From DLAJ01 sp964655525 (GTDB lineage Bacteria; Bacillota; Clostridia; Lachnospirales; Lachnospiraceae): a stretch of DNA of 64,000 bases. The position numbers and the translations under genes were made by a program. Positions 51,557-60,446 of the stretch are shown here, in pieces. Location of the stretch: positions 62,001-126,000 of the forward strand of contig CAZZNE010000001.1 of NCBI GenBank assembly GCA_964655525.1, in the 5' to 3' direction. The notes beneath the pieces are model-generated. The model searched no databases and was not told the DNA's origin. It saw nothing but the letters and a program-made list of their open reading frames with translations. Every line of letters starts with the position of its first letter. Position 1 is the stretch's first letter.

Positions 51557-54439
51557 ATGGCAGCAAAAAAGATGCTTGCACCGACGGAGTGTATCCGAAT
51601 CCGGGGAGCGAACGAGCATAATCTGAAACAGATAGACATTGATATTCCGAGAAATCAGCTTGTGGTGTTGACGGGGCTTTCCGGATCCGGAAAATCATCG
51701 CTGGCGTTTGATACGATCTATGCGGAAGGACAGAGGCGTTATATGGAGTCATTGTCCTCCTATGCAAGACAGTTTTTAGGGCAGATGGAAAAGCCGAATG
51801 TGGAAAAGATCGAGGGGCTTTCTCCGGCGATCTCGATAGACCAGAAATCGACAAATCGTAACCCGCGTTCGACAGTGGGAACCGTGACGGAGATTTATGA
51901 TTATTTCCGTCTGCTTTACGCGCGCATCGGAATTCCGCATTGTCCGGAATGCGGCAGGGAGATCAGGAAGCAGACGGTCGATGAGATGTGCGACCAGATC
52001 ATGGGGCTTGCGGAAGGAACAAAAATACAATTGCTCGCGCCTGTTGTCCGCGGTAAAAAAGGAGAGCATGCAAAGGTGCTTTCGCGCGCTGCAAGGAGCG
52101 GTTATGTACGCGTGATCCTGGATGGCAGCATGTATGAGCTTTCCGAGGAGATCAAGCTGGATAAAAACATCAAGCATACCATAGAGATCGTTGTGGATCG
52201 TCTGATCGTAAAGCCGGGGATTGAGAGCAGGCTGACAAGCTCGATCGAGAATACGCTTGAGCTGGCGGAAGGACTGATGGTTGTTGACGTGATCGATGGG
52301 GAGCCGCTTCAGTTCAGCCAGAGCTTTGCCTGCCCGGATTGCGGAATCAGCATTGAGGAGATCGAGCCGAGGAGCTTTTCTTTCAATAATCCGTTCGGTG
52401 CCTGTCCTGACTGCTTCGGACTTGGCTATAAGATGGAGTTTGATCCCGAGCTGATGATACCGGATAAAGCCTTAAGCCTGAATCAGGGTGCGATCGTTGC
52501 GATGGGCTGGCAGTCAAGCTCGGATGAGGGAAGTTTTACCCACGCGCTGCTTAGCGCATTGGCAAAGGAATATCATTTTTCTTTGGACACACCGTTTGAG
52601 GAGCTTCCGGACGCGGTTCAGGATGTCATTATTTCCGGCACAAACGGCCGTCAGGTAAAAGTGCATTATAAAGGACAGCGCGGGGAGGGCGTGTATCCGG
52701 TCGCGTTTGAAGGCCTGATTCAGAATATGCAGAAACGTTATCGCGAGACCGGTTCGGATTTTATGAAGCAGGAATACGAAACGTTCATGAAAATCACGCC
52801 CTGCAAGCTTTGCAAGGGTATGCGGTTAAAAAAGACCTCGCTTGCAGTGACGGTCTGCGACAAAAATATTTATGAGATCACATCTCTATCCATCAAAACG
52901 CTGTCGGCATTTCTTGAAACGCTGGAACTGACAAGGCAGCAACAGCTGATCGGAGATCAGATTCTGAAAGAGATTCGGGCGCGTGTGCGGTTTCTGGTCG
53001 ATGTAGGGCTGGAATACTTAAGTCTTTCCAGAGCAACGGCAAGCTTATCGGGCGGCGAGGCGCAGCGAATCCGGCTGGCAACGCAGATCGGTTCGGGGCT
53101 TGTCGGGGTATGCTATATTTTGGACGAGCCGAGCATCGGTCTGCATCAGCGCGATAACGATAAGCTGCTCGCTACATTGAAGCGGCTGCGTGATCTTGGC
53201 AATTCGGTGCTCGTTGTGGAGCACGACGAGGATACGATGCTTGAGGCCGATTATATTGTGGACATCGGTCCGGGTGCGGGCGAGCACGGCGGCGAGGTCA
53301 TAGCGCAGGGAACGGCGGAGCAGATCATGAAAGTAAAGGAATCCGTGACAGGACAGTATCTAAGCGGCGCAAAACGGATTCCCGTACCCGAGACAAGAAG
53401 AAAGCCGACCGGTTTTCTGACTGTCAAGGGCGCAAGAGAGCATAACCTGAAAAATATCGACGTGGATTTTCCACTTGGCGTATTTACCTGCGTCACGGGC
53501 GTTTCCGGTTCGGGAAAGAGTTCTCTGGTCAATGAAATTCTGTATAAGCATCTGGCAAAGAAGCTGAACCGGGCGAGGACTGTTGCCGGTGCGCATGACA
53601 CCATCCTTCATATGGATAAGCTCGATAAGGTTATCAATATCGACCAGTCGCCGATCGGGCGGACGCCGCGATCCAATCCGGCGACCTATACGGGGGTGTT
53701 CGATCAGATCCGTGATCTGTTTGCCGGAACAACGGATGCAAAGGCGCGCGGCTACAGTAAGGGACGCTTCAGCTTTAACGTGAAAGGCGGGCGCTGCGAG
53801 GCGTGCAGCGGAGACGGAATCATCAAAATTGAAATGCACTTTCTTCCCGACGTGTATGTGCCGTGCGAGGTCTGCGGAGGAAAACGCTACAATAGAGAAA
53901 CACTGGATGTGAAATATAAGGGAAAGAGTATTTATGACGTGCTGGATATGACGGTGGAGGAAGCGGTACATTTCTTTGAAAACGTACCGTCCATCCGAAG
54001 AAAAATCGAGACACTTTATGACGTCGGTCTTTCTTATATCCGTTTAGGACAGCCTTCCACAACATTATCAGGCGGCGAGGCGCAGCGGATCAAGCTTGCG
54101 ACGGAGCTTTCCAAGCGGGATACGGGGCACACGATCTATATTATGGATGAACCGACGACGGGGCTGCATTTCGCGGATGTGCATAAGCTGGTGGACATCC
54201 TGCACCGCCTTGCGGACGGTGGTAATACCGTGGTCGTGATCGAGCACAATCTGGACGTGATCAAGACAGCCGACTATATCATTGATATGGGTCCGGAGGG
54301 CGGAGACGGCGGCGGAACGGTGATCGCAAGGGGAACGCCGGAACAGGTTGCGCAGGCGGAAGGCTCTTATACGGGAGCCTATGTCCGGAAAATGTTGGAA
54401 AGGGAAAATCACAGAAAAACGCAAAAAAGCACGGATTGA
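51557..54439 (+). CDS. uvrA: Excinuclease ABC subunit A
   Basis: 960 residues behind AAGGAG. Two ABC ATPase halves with Walker A GLSGSGKSSLAFD and GVSGSGKSSLVNE, signatures LSGGEAQRIRLATQIG and LSGGEAQRIKLATELS, and zinc modules CPECGREIRK, CPDCGISIEE...CPDCFGLGY and CEACSGDG...CEVCGGKRYN. It scans DNA for damage with UvrB. It is followed by a hairpin terminator. Confidence 0.98.
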   Translation: MAAKKMLAPTECIRIRGANEHNLKQIDIDIPRNQLVVLTGLSGSGKSSLAFDTIYAEGQRRYMESLSSYARQFLGQMEKPNVEKIEGLSPAISIDQKSTNRNPRSTVGTVTEIYDYFRLLYARIGIPHCPECGREIRKQTVDEMCDQIMGLAEGTKIQLLAPVVRGKKGEHAKVLSRAARSGYVRVILDGSMYELSEEIKLDKNIKHTIEIVVDRLIVKPGIESRLTSSIENTLELAEGLMVVDVIDGEPLQFSQSFACPDCGISIEEIEPRSFSFNNPFGACPDCFGLGYKMEFDPELMIPDKALSLNQGAIVAMGWQSSSDEGSFTHALLSALAKEYHFSLDTPFEELPDAVQDVIISGTNGRQVKVHYKGQRGEGVYPVAFEGLIQNMQKRYRETGSDFMKQEYETFMKITPCKLCKGMRLKKTSLAVTVCDKNIYEITSLSIKTLSAFLETLELTRQQQLIGDQILKEIRARVRFLVDVGLEYLSLSRATASLSGGEAQRIRLATQIGSGLVGVCYILDEPSIGLHQRDNDKLLATLKRLRDLGNSVLVVEHDEDTMLEADYIVDIGPGAGEHGGEVIAQGTAEQIMKVKESVTGQYLSGAKRIPVPETRRKPTGFLTVKGAREHNLKNIDVDFPLGVFTCVTGVSGSGKSSLVNEILYKHLAKKLNRARTVAGAHDTILHMDKLDKVINIDQSPIGRTPRSNPATYTGVFDQIRDLFAGTTDAKARGYSKGRFSFNVKGGRCEACSGDGIIKIEMHFLPDVYVPCEVCGGKRYNRETLDVKYKGKSIYDVLDMTVEEAVHFFENVPSIRRKIETLYDVGLSYIRLGQPSTTLSGGEAQRIKLATELSKRDTGHTIYIMDEPTTGLHFADVHKLVDILHRLADGGNTVVVIEHNLDVIKTADYIIDMGPEGGDGGGTVIARGTPEQVAQAEGSYTGAYVRKMLERENHRKTQKSTD

Positions 54440-54488
54440 CCTTTATTTTTATCGGGAAACAGCCGATAACATACCTAGATGCATGGAG

Positions 54489-54536
54489 GCACGAATACGC
54501 AGGGCGGATGGAACCGCTTTACGTAGCGTGCTTTCT
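54489..54536 (+). terminator. Terminator after uvrA
   Basis: GCACG pairs with CGTGC, with inner TACG/CGTA and GGCGG/CCGCT, followed by TTTCTTTG. It lies 49 bases after the uvrA stop. The 328-base gap 54440-54767 otherwise holds only a promoter and the mbl leader. Confidence 0.6.
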
Positions 54537-54616
54537 TTGTTGGGAAAAAAGAAGCAGGTAACGGTTAAGTCCGTGCATAGATCAAAAAAATTTTATGAAG
54601 TTTTTGGAAACCCCCT

Positions 54617-54644
54617 TTGAAAATGCGTTCTTATGGGTTATAAT
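54617..54644 (+). promoter_or_regulatory. Promoter of mbl-flgF-flgG
   Basis: TTGAAA (54617-54622), 16 bases, TATAAT (54639-54644). It leaves a leader of about 117 bases before mbl. Confidence 0.7.
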
Positions 54645-54767
54645 GGCTTCGTATGTTTAATTTTTACGGTAGATGGCAATGCTGAAAGTAGATTTTGCCA
54701 TTCGGTCATGCGTATAAGAAGCATTCACATAGAAATAGAGGAGAGCGTTGAGAAAGGGGTTTGGAGC

Positions 54768-55763
54768 ATGCAGTACACGGATATCGGAATTGACTTGGGA
54801 ACTGCGAGTATTCTTGTCTATATCAGGGGAAAGGGCGTTGTATTAAAGGAGCCGTCCGTTGTTGCATTTGACAGGGATACGAATAAGATAAAGGCAATCG
54901 GTGAGGATGCGCGTCTAATGTTGGGAAGGACGCCGGGAAATATCGTTGCGGTCAGACCGTTAAGACAGGGTGTTATTTCGGACTATACCGTCACCGAGAA
55001 AATGATGAAGTATTTTATCCAGAAAGCACTCGGAAGAAGAACCTTCCGCAAGCCGCGCATTGCGGTGTGCGTGCCGAGCGGCGTGACTGAGGTAGAGAAG
55101 AAAGCGGTTGAGGACGCGACGTATCAGGCAGGCGCGCGGGAGGTTTCCATTATTGAGGAGCCGATCGCAGCGGCAATCGGCGCCGGCATTGACATCAGCA
55201 AGCCGTGCGGTAATATGATCGTTGATATTGGAGGCGGAACGTCGGATATTGCGGTGATTTCCCTCGGCGGTACGGTCGTCAGCGCATCCATTAAGGTTGC
55301 GGGAGATGACTTTGATGAGGCGATCGTGCGCTATATGCGTAAAAAGCATAATCTTTTAATCGGTGAGAGAACGGCGGAGGACATCAAGATCAAGATCGGT
55401 ACGGCATTTAAGCGCCCGGAAGTAGATTATATGGAAGTTCGTGGGCGAAATCTGGTGACAGGTCTGCCGCGTACCGTCAAGGTTTCCTCGGAGGAGACAG
55501 AGGAGGCGCTTAGGGAGACGACTTCGCAGATCATTGAGATCATACACAGCGTGCTTGAGAAAACACCGCCTGAGCTTGCGGCGGATATTGCGGATCGCGG
55601 TATCGTATTAACCGGAGGCGGAAGCCTGCTGCGCGGACTGGAGGATTTGATCGCCAACAAGACGGGGATCAATACAATGACGGCGGAGGAGCCGATGACG
55701 GCAGTTGCGATCGGAACCGGACGTTATGTAGAGTTCCTTGCAGGCTATCATGAGGAAAGCTAA
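54768..55763 (+). CDS. mbl: MreB-family rod-shape protein Mbl
   Basis: 331 residues from ATG 54768; an upstream in-frame start at 54633 would lie within the promoter. The actin-like ATPase motifs are DIGIDLGTASILVYIRGKGVVLKEPSV, VCVPSGVTEVEKKAV, IIEEPIAAAIGAG, MIVDIGGGTSDIAVIS and IVLTGGGSLLRGLEDLI. It directs cell-wall elongation under the membrane. The position before two flagellar rod genes repeats the Bacillus mbl-flhO-flhP order, which favours Mbl over MreB. Confidence 0.9.
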   Translation: MQYTDIGIDLGTASILVYIRGKGVVLKEPSVVAFDRDTNKIKAIGEDARLMLGRTPGNIVAVRPLRQGVISDYTVTEKMMKYFIQKALGRRTFRKPRIAVCVPSGVTEVEKKAVEDATYQAGAREVSIIEEPIAAAIGAGIDISKPCGNMIVDIGGGTSDIAVISLGGTVVSASIKVAGDDFDEAIVRYMRKKHNLLIGERTAEDIKIKIGTAFKRPEVDYMEVRGRNLVTGLPRTVKVSSEETEEALRETTSQIIEIIHSVLEKTPPELAADIADRGIVLTGGGSLLRGLEDLIANKTGINTMTAEEPMTAVAIGTGRYVEFLAGYHEES

Positions 55764-55820
55764 GAAAAGATTCATTCAGGATAAAGGGAAACACGAAAAG
55801 GAACGGGTAAGGAGGCAGAC

Positions 55821-56606
55821 ATGCTCAGAGGATTATATACGGCCTATACCGGAATGGTAAACCAGCAGAAGCGTCTGGATACGATGACGAATAATCTTGC
55901 GAATGTCAACACGGTCGGTTTTAAGAAGGAAGGCGCGACAAATGAGGCGTTTTCCGACGTGCTCGCATATCGTCTCAAGGATGTGACGACGCCGGGGAAT
56001 GGCCGTTATATCGGACAGATGAATCTTGGCGTAAAGATCGGTGAAAATTACACGGATTGGACGCAGGGCGCGTTCCGTAACACCGATAATACATATGATC
56101 TTGCCTTGAGCGGCAGCGGATTTTTCAGCATTGAGTTTACGAATAAAAATGATGAGACGATGACGCTATATACGCGTGACGGCGGTTTTACCGTGAATAC
56201 GGCAGGGTATCTTGTCAATGACAATGGCGATTATGTGCTCGGCAGAGCAGCGAACGGCGGTTTGGAGCGGATTCAGCTTGACCCGACGAAGGATACGTAC
56301 ATCGATCAGATCGGTGGTATCTATCAGGATGACGAACTGATGGCGACGCTCCAGATCACGGATTTTGCCGACTATGATTATTTAGCAAAATACGGTGAGA
56401 ATTATTACCGCGCGATCGAGGGAGCAGAATTGCAGGATGCGGACGCGAGAGTCCATTCGGGATATTTGGAGCAGTCCAATGTGGAAAGTGTTCAGGAAAT
56501 GGTAAATATGATCACGATCCAGCGGAATTATGAGGCGAACCAAAAGGTGATCACAACGCTCGATCGTTCGCTCGATATTGCTGTCAACCAGATCGGCAAG
56601 GTATAA
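55821..56606 (+). CDS. flgF: Flagellar basal-body rod protein, FlgF/FlhO-like
   Basis: 261 residues behind AAGGAGG. The N-terminal rod motif is LRGLYTAYTGMVNQQKRLDTMTNNLANVNTVGFKK and the C-terminal one is SGYLEQSNVESVQEMVNMITIQRNYEANQKVI, both needed for coiled-coil packing in the rod. The central LALSGSGFFSIE and LYTRDGGFTVN match the FlgE/F/G core. It forms the proximal rod. Followed by a pair of family A hairpins before flgG. Confidence 0.9.
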   Translation: MLRGLYTAYTGMVNQQKRLDTMTNNLANVNTVGFKKEGATNEAFSDVLAYRLKDVTTPGNGRYIGQMNLGVKIGENYTDWTQGAFRNTDNTYDLALSGSGFFSIEFTNKNDETMTLYTRDGGFTVNTAGYLVNDNGDYVLGRAANGGLERIQLDPTKDTYIDQIGGIYQDDELMATLQITDFADYDYLAKYGENYYRAIEGAELQDADARVHSGYLEQSNVESVQEMVNMITIQRNYEANQKVITTLDRSLDIAVNQIGKV

Positions 56607-56607
56607 A

Positions 56608-56659
56608 AAAGAGTTTGCGGAACGCAAACTCTTTCAGAGAATCCGCAAAGCGGATTCTC
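56608..56659. repeat. Paired intergenic hairpins (palindrome family A, copy 3)
   Basis: Hairpin 1 (56608-56634): AAAGAGTTTGCG, loop GAA. Hairpin 2 (56637-56659): GAGAATCCGC, loop AAA. The following GAGAAAATTCCTATA is identical to the segment after copy 1 at 3531. It lies directly after the flgF stop. Confidence 0.75.
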
Positions 56660-56705
56660 CAGAGATCGAGAAAATTCCTATAGGATAATACAGGAGGAAA
56701 TTATC

Positions 56706-57521
56706 ATGGTACGTTCTTTATGGTCGGCGGCAACGGGCATGATCGCCCAGCAGCTGAATGTGGACACGATCGCACATAACCTTTCTAATGTGAATACGAC
56801 GGGTTATAAGACGGATGTGGCGGAGTTTCAGTCTCTTCTGTATCAAACGCTTCAAACGCGGACAACTTCCGCAAACGGTGAGGAGAAGCCGGGAAGCGCA
56901 CAGGTTGGTCTGGGTGTGCGCAATTCATCCATCAGTTCCATTTTTACGCAGGGTGAGATGAGGGAATCGACGAGTCCTACGGCGTTTGCGATTGAGGGAG
57001 AAGGATTTTTCTCCATTCGCGGGCTGGATGGCGGCACCTATTATACAAGGAACGGTAATTTCTTTATTTCGGAAGGAAATGATGGGCTGACACTCTGTAC
57101 GGCAGAGGGTTATCCGGTATTGGATACGGAAGGAGACGAGATCGTGTTCGATCCGGATATGATTGTGAGCAAGATCACGATTACCGATCAGGGAAGCTTC
57201 TGCTATCCGGACGAGACAAATAATCCGCGTGAGCTCGGAATGACAATCGGCGTATACCAGTTCAATAATCCGACAGGTCTGTATAAGACGGACGGCGGAT
57301 ACTATCAGGAGACGGCGGCGAGCGGAGAAGCGATGAACGAGGCGGAAAACGATGCGCTGAAAAAGAGCAAGATCGTTCAGGGTTATTTGGAGGCATCCAA
57401 CGTTAAGGTCGTAGATGAGATGGTGAATCTGATCATCGCGCAGCGTGCTTATGAGATGAATTCCAAGGCGATCACAACGACGGATGAAATGATGCAGACG
57501 GCAAATCAGTTAAAGAGTTAA
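56706..57521 (+). CDS. flgG: Flagellar basal-body rod protein, FlgG-like
   Basis: 271 residues behind CAGGAGG. N-terminus MVRSLWSAATGMIAQQLNVDTIAHNLSNVNTTGYK and C-terminus QGYLEASNVKVVDEMVNLIIAQRAYEMNSKAITTTDEM are the FlgG signatures. It forms the distal rod. The gene pair with flgF right after mbl shows that the organism is flagellated; hook and filament genes are elsewhere. Confidence 0.92.
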   Translation: MVRSLWSAATGMIAQQLNVDTIAHNLSNVNTTGYKTDVAEFQSLLYQTLQTRTTSANGEEKPGSAQVGLGVRNSSISSIFTQGEMRESTSPTAFAIEGEGFFSIRGLDGGTYYTRNGNFFISEGNDGLTLCTAEGYPVLDTEGDEIVFDPDMIVSKITITDQGSFCYPDETNNPRELGMTIGVYQFNNPTGLYKTDGGYYQETAASGEAMNEAENDALKKSKIVQGYLEASNVKVVDEMVNLIIAQRAYEMNSKAITTTDEMMQTANQLKS

Positions 57522-57523
57522 TA

Positions 57524-57672
57524 GTGTGAGAAGTACTTCTAAAGCTCGCGCCAATGGGCGCTTTGCTAAGAAGTACTAAATCTCACACAGGAGAATGCAA
57601 GGCGATAAATTCGCCGGCGAATTTATCGCCTTGCATTCTCCGCACAGATTTGAGATTCCGCGAAGCGGAATC
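57524..57672. repeat. Compound palindromic intergenic element, family B copy 2
   Basis: Outer stem GTGTGAG (57524-57530) pairs with CTCACAC (57582-57588), with AGTACTTCT/AGAAGTACT nested. It is followed by a 50-bp perfect inverted repeat without loop at 57591-57640 (arms start GAGAATGCAAGGCGA), then a hairpin GATTCCGC, loop GAA, GCGGAATC at 57654-57672 of the family A type. Order and outer arms match the element at 36556. Confidence 0.82.
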
Positions 57673-57693
57673 GGTAGAAAAGAGGACTTACCT

Positions 57694-58059
57694 ATGGATA
57701 TGAGCGGTCTTACACTGGGATATAATGATTACCTGAGCATGGCGAAGGATGTTTCGGCGACGAAGACGGAAAATGCGGCAAACGCAATCAGTAAGGAGTC
57801 TACGGACGAAGAACTGATGAGCGCCTGTAAGCAGTTTGAATCCTATCTGCTGGAACAGGTATTTAAGGAAATGCAAAAGACGATCTCCTTTGATGACGAT
57901 GAGAAGTCGCCTTCTGTCGGCTTTTCCATGGGAGGAGACGACAGTCTGACGGAATACTTTAAGGAGCAGGCAATCGCCACCCTTGCGTCTGATTCCACTG
58001 AGAAGAGCGGTCTGGGAATCGCGCAGATGCTGTATGAGGCGATGAAGCGTGGACAGTAA
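57694..58059 (+). CDS. flgJ: FlgJ-like rod-binding protein without muramidase domain
   Basis: 121 residues from ATG 57694 (AAAGAGGA upstream); the open frame from 57595 runs through the palindromic element. The rod-binding domain is recognisable in DEELMSACKQFESYLLEQVFKEMQKTI and SLTEYFKEQAIATLASDSTEKSGLGIAQMLYEAM. The muramidase half of proteobacterial FlgJ is absent, as usual in Bacillota. It likely caps rod assembly with FlgF and FlgG. Confidence 0.85.
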   Translation: MDMSGLTLGYNDYLSMAKDVSATKTENAANAISKESTDEELMSACKQFESYLLEQVFKEMQKTISFDDDEKSPSVGFSMGGDDSLTEYFKEQAIATLASDSTEKSGLGIAQMLYEAMKRGQ

Positions 58060-58127
58060 CGCTGTCAGCTTACGACGGACCGGTAAGAATCCGTTGCATT
58101 GAGAAGTAAAAGAACAACCGGATAGAG

Positions 58128-58155
58128 AAAGGCTGCTTACTGAAGCAGCCTTTTT
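58128..58155 (+). terminator. Intrinsic terminator after flgJ
   Basis: AAAGGCTGCTT, loop ACTG, AAGCAGCC, then TTTTT. Confidence 0.88.
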
Positions 58156-58208
58156 GTGCGCATCGGGGGGCTTACGCTGCAGGAAGGTCTGCGGTATAGG
58201 GGGATATC

Positions 58209-60446
58209 ATGGAGACGATAAAGGGCTATGTGGAGCACGTGATCTATCGCAATGAGGACAACCATTATACAGTACTGGAGCTGGTCGTGGACGGAAAGGC
58301 GACGACTGTTACGGGAACGTTTGACAGTGCCTCCGAGGGGGAGACGATCGAGGCGGAGGGAGAATTTGTCAAGCATGCGATTTACGGAAAACAATTTAAG
58401 GTGAGCAGTTACCGGAGCATGCTGCCGGATGATGTGCTTTCCATTGAACGTTACCTTGGCTCGGGTGCGGTCAAGGGAATCGGGGAATCTCTTGCGGCAC
58501 GTATTGTCGCTCGTTTCGGTGAGAATACATTTACCATTATCGAGAAAGAGCCGGAACGTCTTTCGGAGATCAAAGGAATCAGCGAGCGTAAGGCACGCGA
58601 GATTGCCGCGCAGCTTGAGGATAAAAAAGGAACGCGCGACGCGATGATGTTTTTGCAGAAATACGGCATCACGAACACGATGGCAATCAAGATCTATCAG
58701 CAGTACGGCGCGGAAATATATGGGATCTTACAGGAAAATCCGTATCGTCTTGCCGAGGAGGTGGAAGGCATCGGCTTTAAGGCGGCGGATGAGATCGCGG
58801 TGAAGATCGGTATTCATGTGGATTCTGATTACCGCATCCGCAGCGGACTGCTGTACACGCTTCTGCTTGCGGGAGGGGAGGGACATCTCTTTTTGCCGCT
58901 GCCCGTCCTGCGCGCACGGACGGCAGAGCTTTTAGGGCTTTCGGAGGATGCGGTCGATCCGGTCATTCCCAATATGGCGATGGACAAAAAACTGGTGATC
59001 AAAAATCAGGGCGGCATGGCGGCCGTGTATGGGAGCAGCGCCTATTATACGGAGCTGGACTGTGCGCGCATGCTGCATGATCTGATGCTCGCCTCCGGGG
59101 GAGAAGATCCGAAGGAGGATGAAAGGCTTCATCTCAGCATTGCGCGGATCGAGGAGGAGCAGCTTACTTTGGACGAATTGCAGCGGCGTGCGGTCGCGGA
59201 GGCGATGAAAAACGGTGTCTTCATTCTTTCGGGTGGTCCCGGAACCGGGAAAACAACAACAACGAAGGCGATCATTGAGCTGCTTGACAAGGAGGGAATG
59301 GAGTTTCAGCTTGCCGCACCGACGGGGCGAGCCGCCAAGCGGATGCAGGAGACGACGGGCTATGAGGCGCGGACGATTCACCGTCTGCTGGAATTGAACG
59401 GGGCGGTCTCAGAGCGGGGACGACGTGTGCGGTTTGAGCGCAATGAGGAAAATCCGCTGGAAGCGGACGCGATCATCATTGATGAAATGTCGATGGTGGA
59501 TATTTATTTATTTCATGCGTTGTTAAAAGCGGTCACGGTCGGCACGAGGCTGATTTTGGTGGGGGATGCAAACCAGCTTCCGAGTGTGGGACCGGGACAG
59601 GTGCTTCGGGACCTGATGGAGAGCGGCTGCTTTCCGATGGTTGTATTAAGCAAAATTTTCCGGCAGGCGGAGGAGAGCGATATTGTTGTCAATGCACACC
59701 GGATTCATGAGGGAAAGGAGATCGCACTGGACAACCGGAGCAAGGATTTCTTTTTTCTGGAACGGGATCAGGTGAATGTGATCTACAAGCATATGATCCA
59801 GCTCATCATGGGGAAAATGCCCGCCTATGTGGACGCGCAGCCTTTTGAGATACAGGTGCTGACACCGATGCGTAAGGGGGCGCTCGGAGCGGAGAACCTG
59901 AACCGTATTTTGCAGCAGTACTTAAATCCGGCATCTCCCGATAAAAAAGAATACGTCTTTGGAGAAAACGTGTTCCGCGAGGGAGATAAGGTGATGCAGA
60001 TCAAAAATAATTACCAGTTGGAATGGGAGGTGCTCGGCGCTTATCAGATTCCCGTTGACAGGGGGACGGGGATCTTTAACGGCGATATGGGGCGTATCAT
60101 TTCCGTGGATGAGACAGCGCGCATCCTGCGGGTGCAGTTTGACGAGGGGCGCATCGTGGACTATGAGTTCGCGAATCTGGAGGAATTGGAGCTTGCCTAT
60201 GCGATCACGATCCATAAGTCACAGGGCAGCGAATATCCGGGCATTATCATGCCGTTGTTGTCCGCTCCGCGCATGCTCTTAAATCGGAATCTGCTTTATA
60301 CGGGCATCACGAGGGCGCGCGGCTGTGTGACGATTTTGGGGAGCCGGCAGACGATCGCGCAGATGATCGCTAATGTGGATGAGCAGAAGCGCCATACGGG
60401 GCTGGTCTATCGTTTGAGAGAGTTGATCCGGAAAGAGGAGGAATGA
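58209..60446 (+). CDS. recD2: RecD2-type ATP-dependent 5'-3' DNA helicase
   Basis: 745 residues. An OB-like N-terminal domain and tandem helix-hairpin-helix motifs (GSGAVKGIGESLAARI, LSEIKGISERKAREI) precede the helicase. Walker A GGPGTGKTTTTKAI is near residue 341, followed by IIDEMSMVD, GDANQLPSVGPGQVL and the C-terminal AITIHKSQGSEYPGIIMP and LLYTGITRAR. It acts in DNA repair and replication restart without RecBC. The stop overlaps the comFC start (ATGA). Confidence 0.95.
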   Translation: METIKGYVEHVIYRNEDNHYTVLELVVDGKATTVTGTFDSASEGETIEAEGEFVKHAIYGKQFKVSSYRSMLPDDVLSIERYLGSGAVKGIGESLAARIVARFGENTFTIIEKEPERLSEIKGISERKAREIAAQLEDKKGTRDAMMFLQKYGITNTMAIKIYQQYGAEIYGILQENPYRLAEEVEGIGFKAADEIAVKIGIHVDSDYRIRSGLLYTLLLAGGEGHLFLPLPVLRARTAELLGLSEDAVDPVIPNMAMDKKLVIKNQGGMAAVYGSSAYYTELDCARMLHDLMLASGGEDPKEDERLHLSIARIEEEQLTLDELQRRAVAEAMKNGVFILSGGPGTGKTTTTKAIIELLDKEGMEFQLAAPTGRAAKRMQETTGYEARTIHRLLELNGAVSERGRRVRFERNEENPLEADAIIIDEMSMVDIYLFHALLKAVTVGTRLILVGDANQLPSVGPGQVLRDLMESGCFPMVVLSKIFRQAEESDIVVNAHRIHEGKEIALDNRSKDFFFLERDQVNVIYKHMIQLIMGKMPAYVDAQPFEIQVLTPMRKGALGAENLNRILQQYLNPASPDKKEYVFGENVFREGDKVMQIKNNYQLEWEVLGAYQIPVDRGTGIFNGDMGRIISVDETARILRVQFDEGRIVDYEFANLEELELAYAITIHKSQGSEYPGIIMPLLSAPRMLLNRNLLYTGITRARGCVTILGSRQTIAQMIANVDEQKRHTGLVYRLRELIRKEEE

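Noticed and set aside
54436..54469. GCCGATAA at 54462-54469, a perfect sigma-D (flagellar) -10 upstream of mbl-flgFG
   Set aside because: No TAAA element at 14-16 bases upstream, and the sequence is explained as the right arm of the palindrome TTATCGG...CCGATAA. A clear TTGAAA-16-TATAAT promoter lies closer to mbl.
54348..54620. 90-residue open frame overlapping the end of uvrA
   Set aside because: It starts inside uvrA in another frame, has no ribosome binding site and no recognisable composition.
54440..54767. A c-di-GMP type riboswitch in the gap before mbl
   Set aside because: Hairpins are present, but conserved GEMM bases were not found and the main hairpin is better explained as the uvrA terminator.
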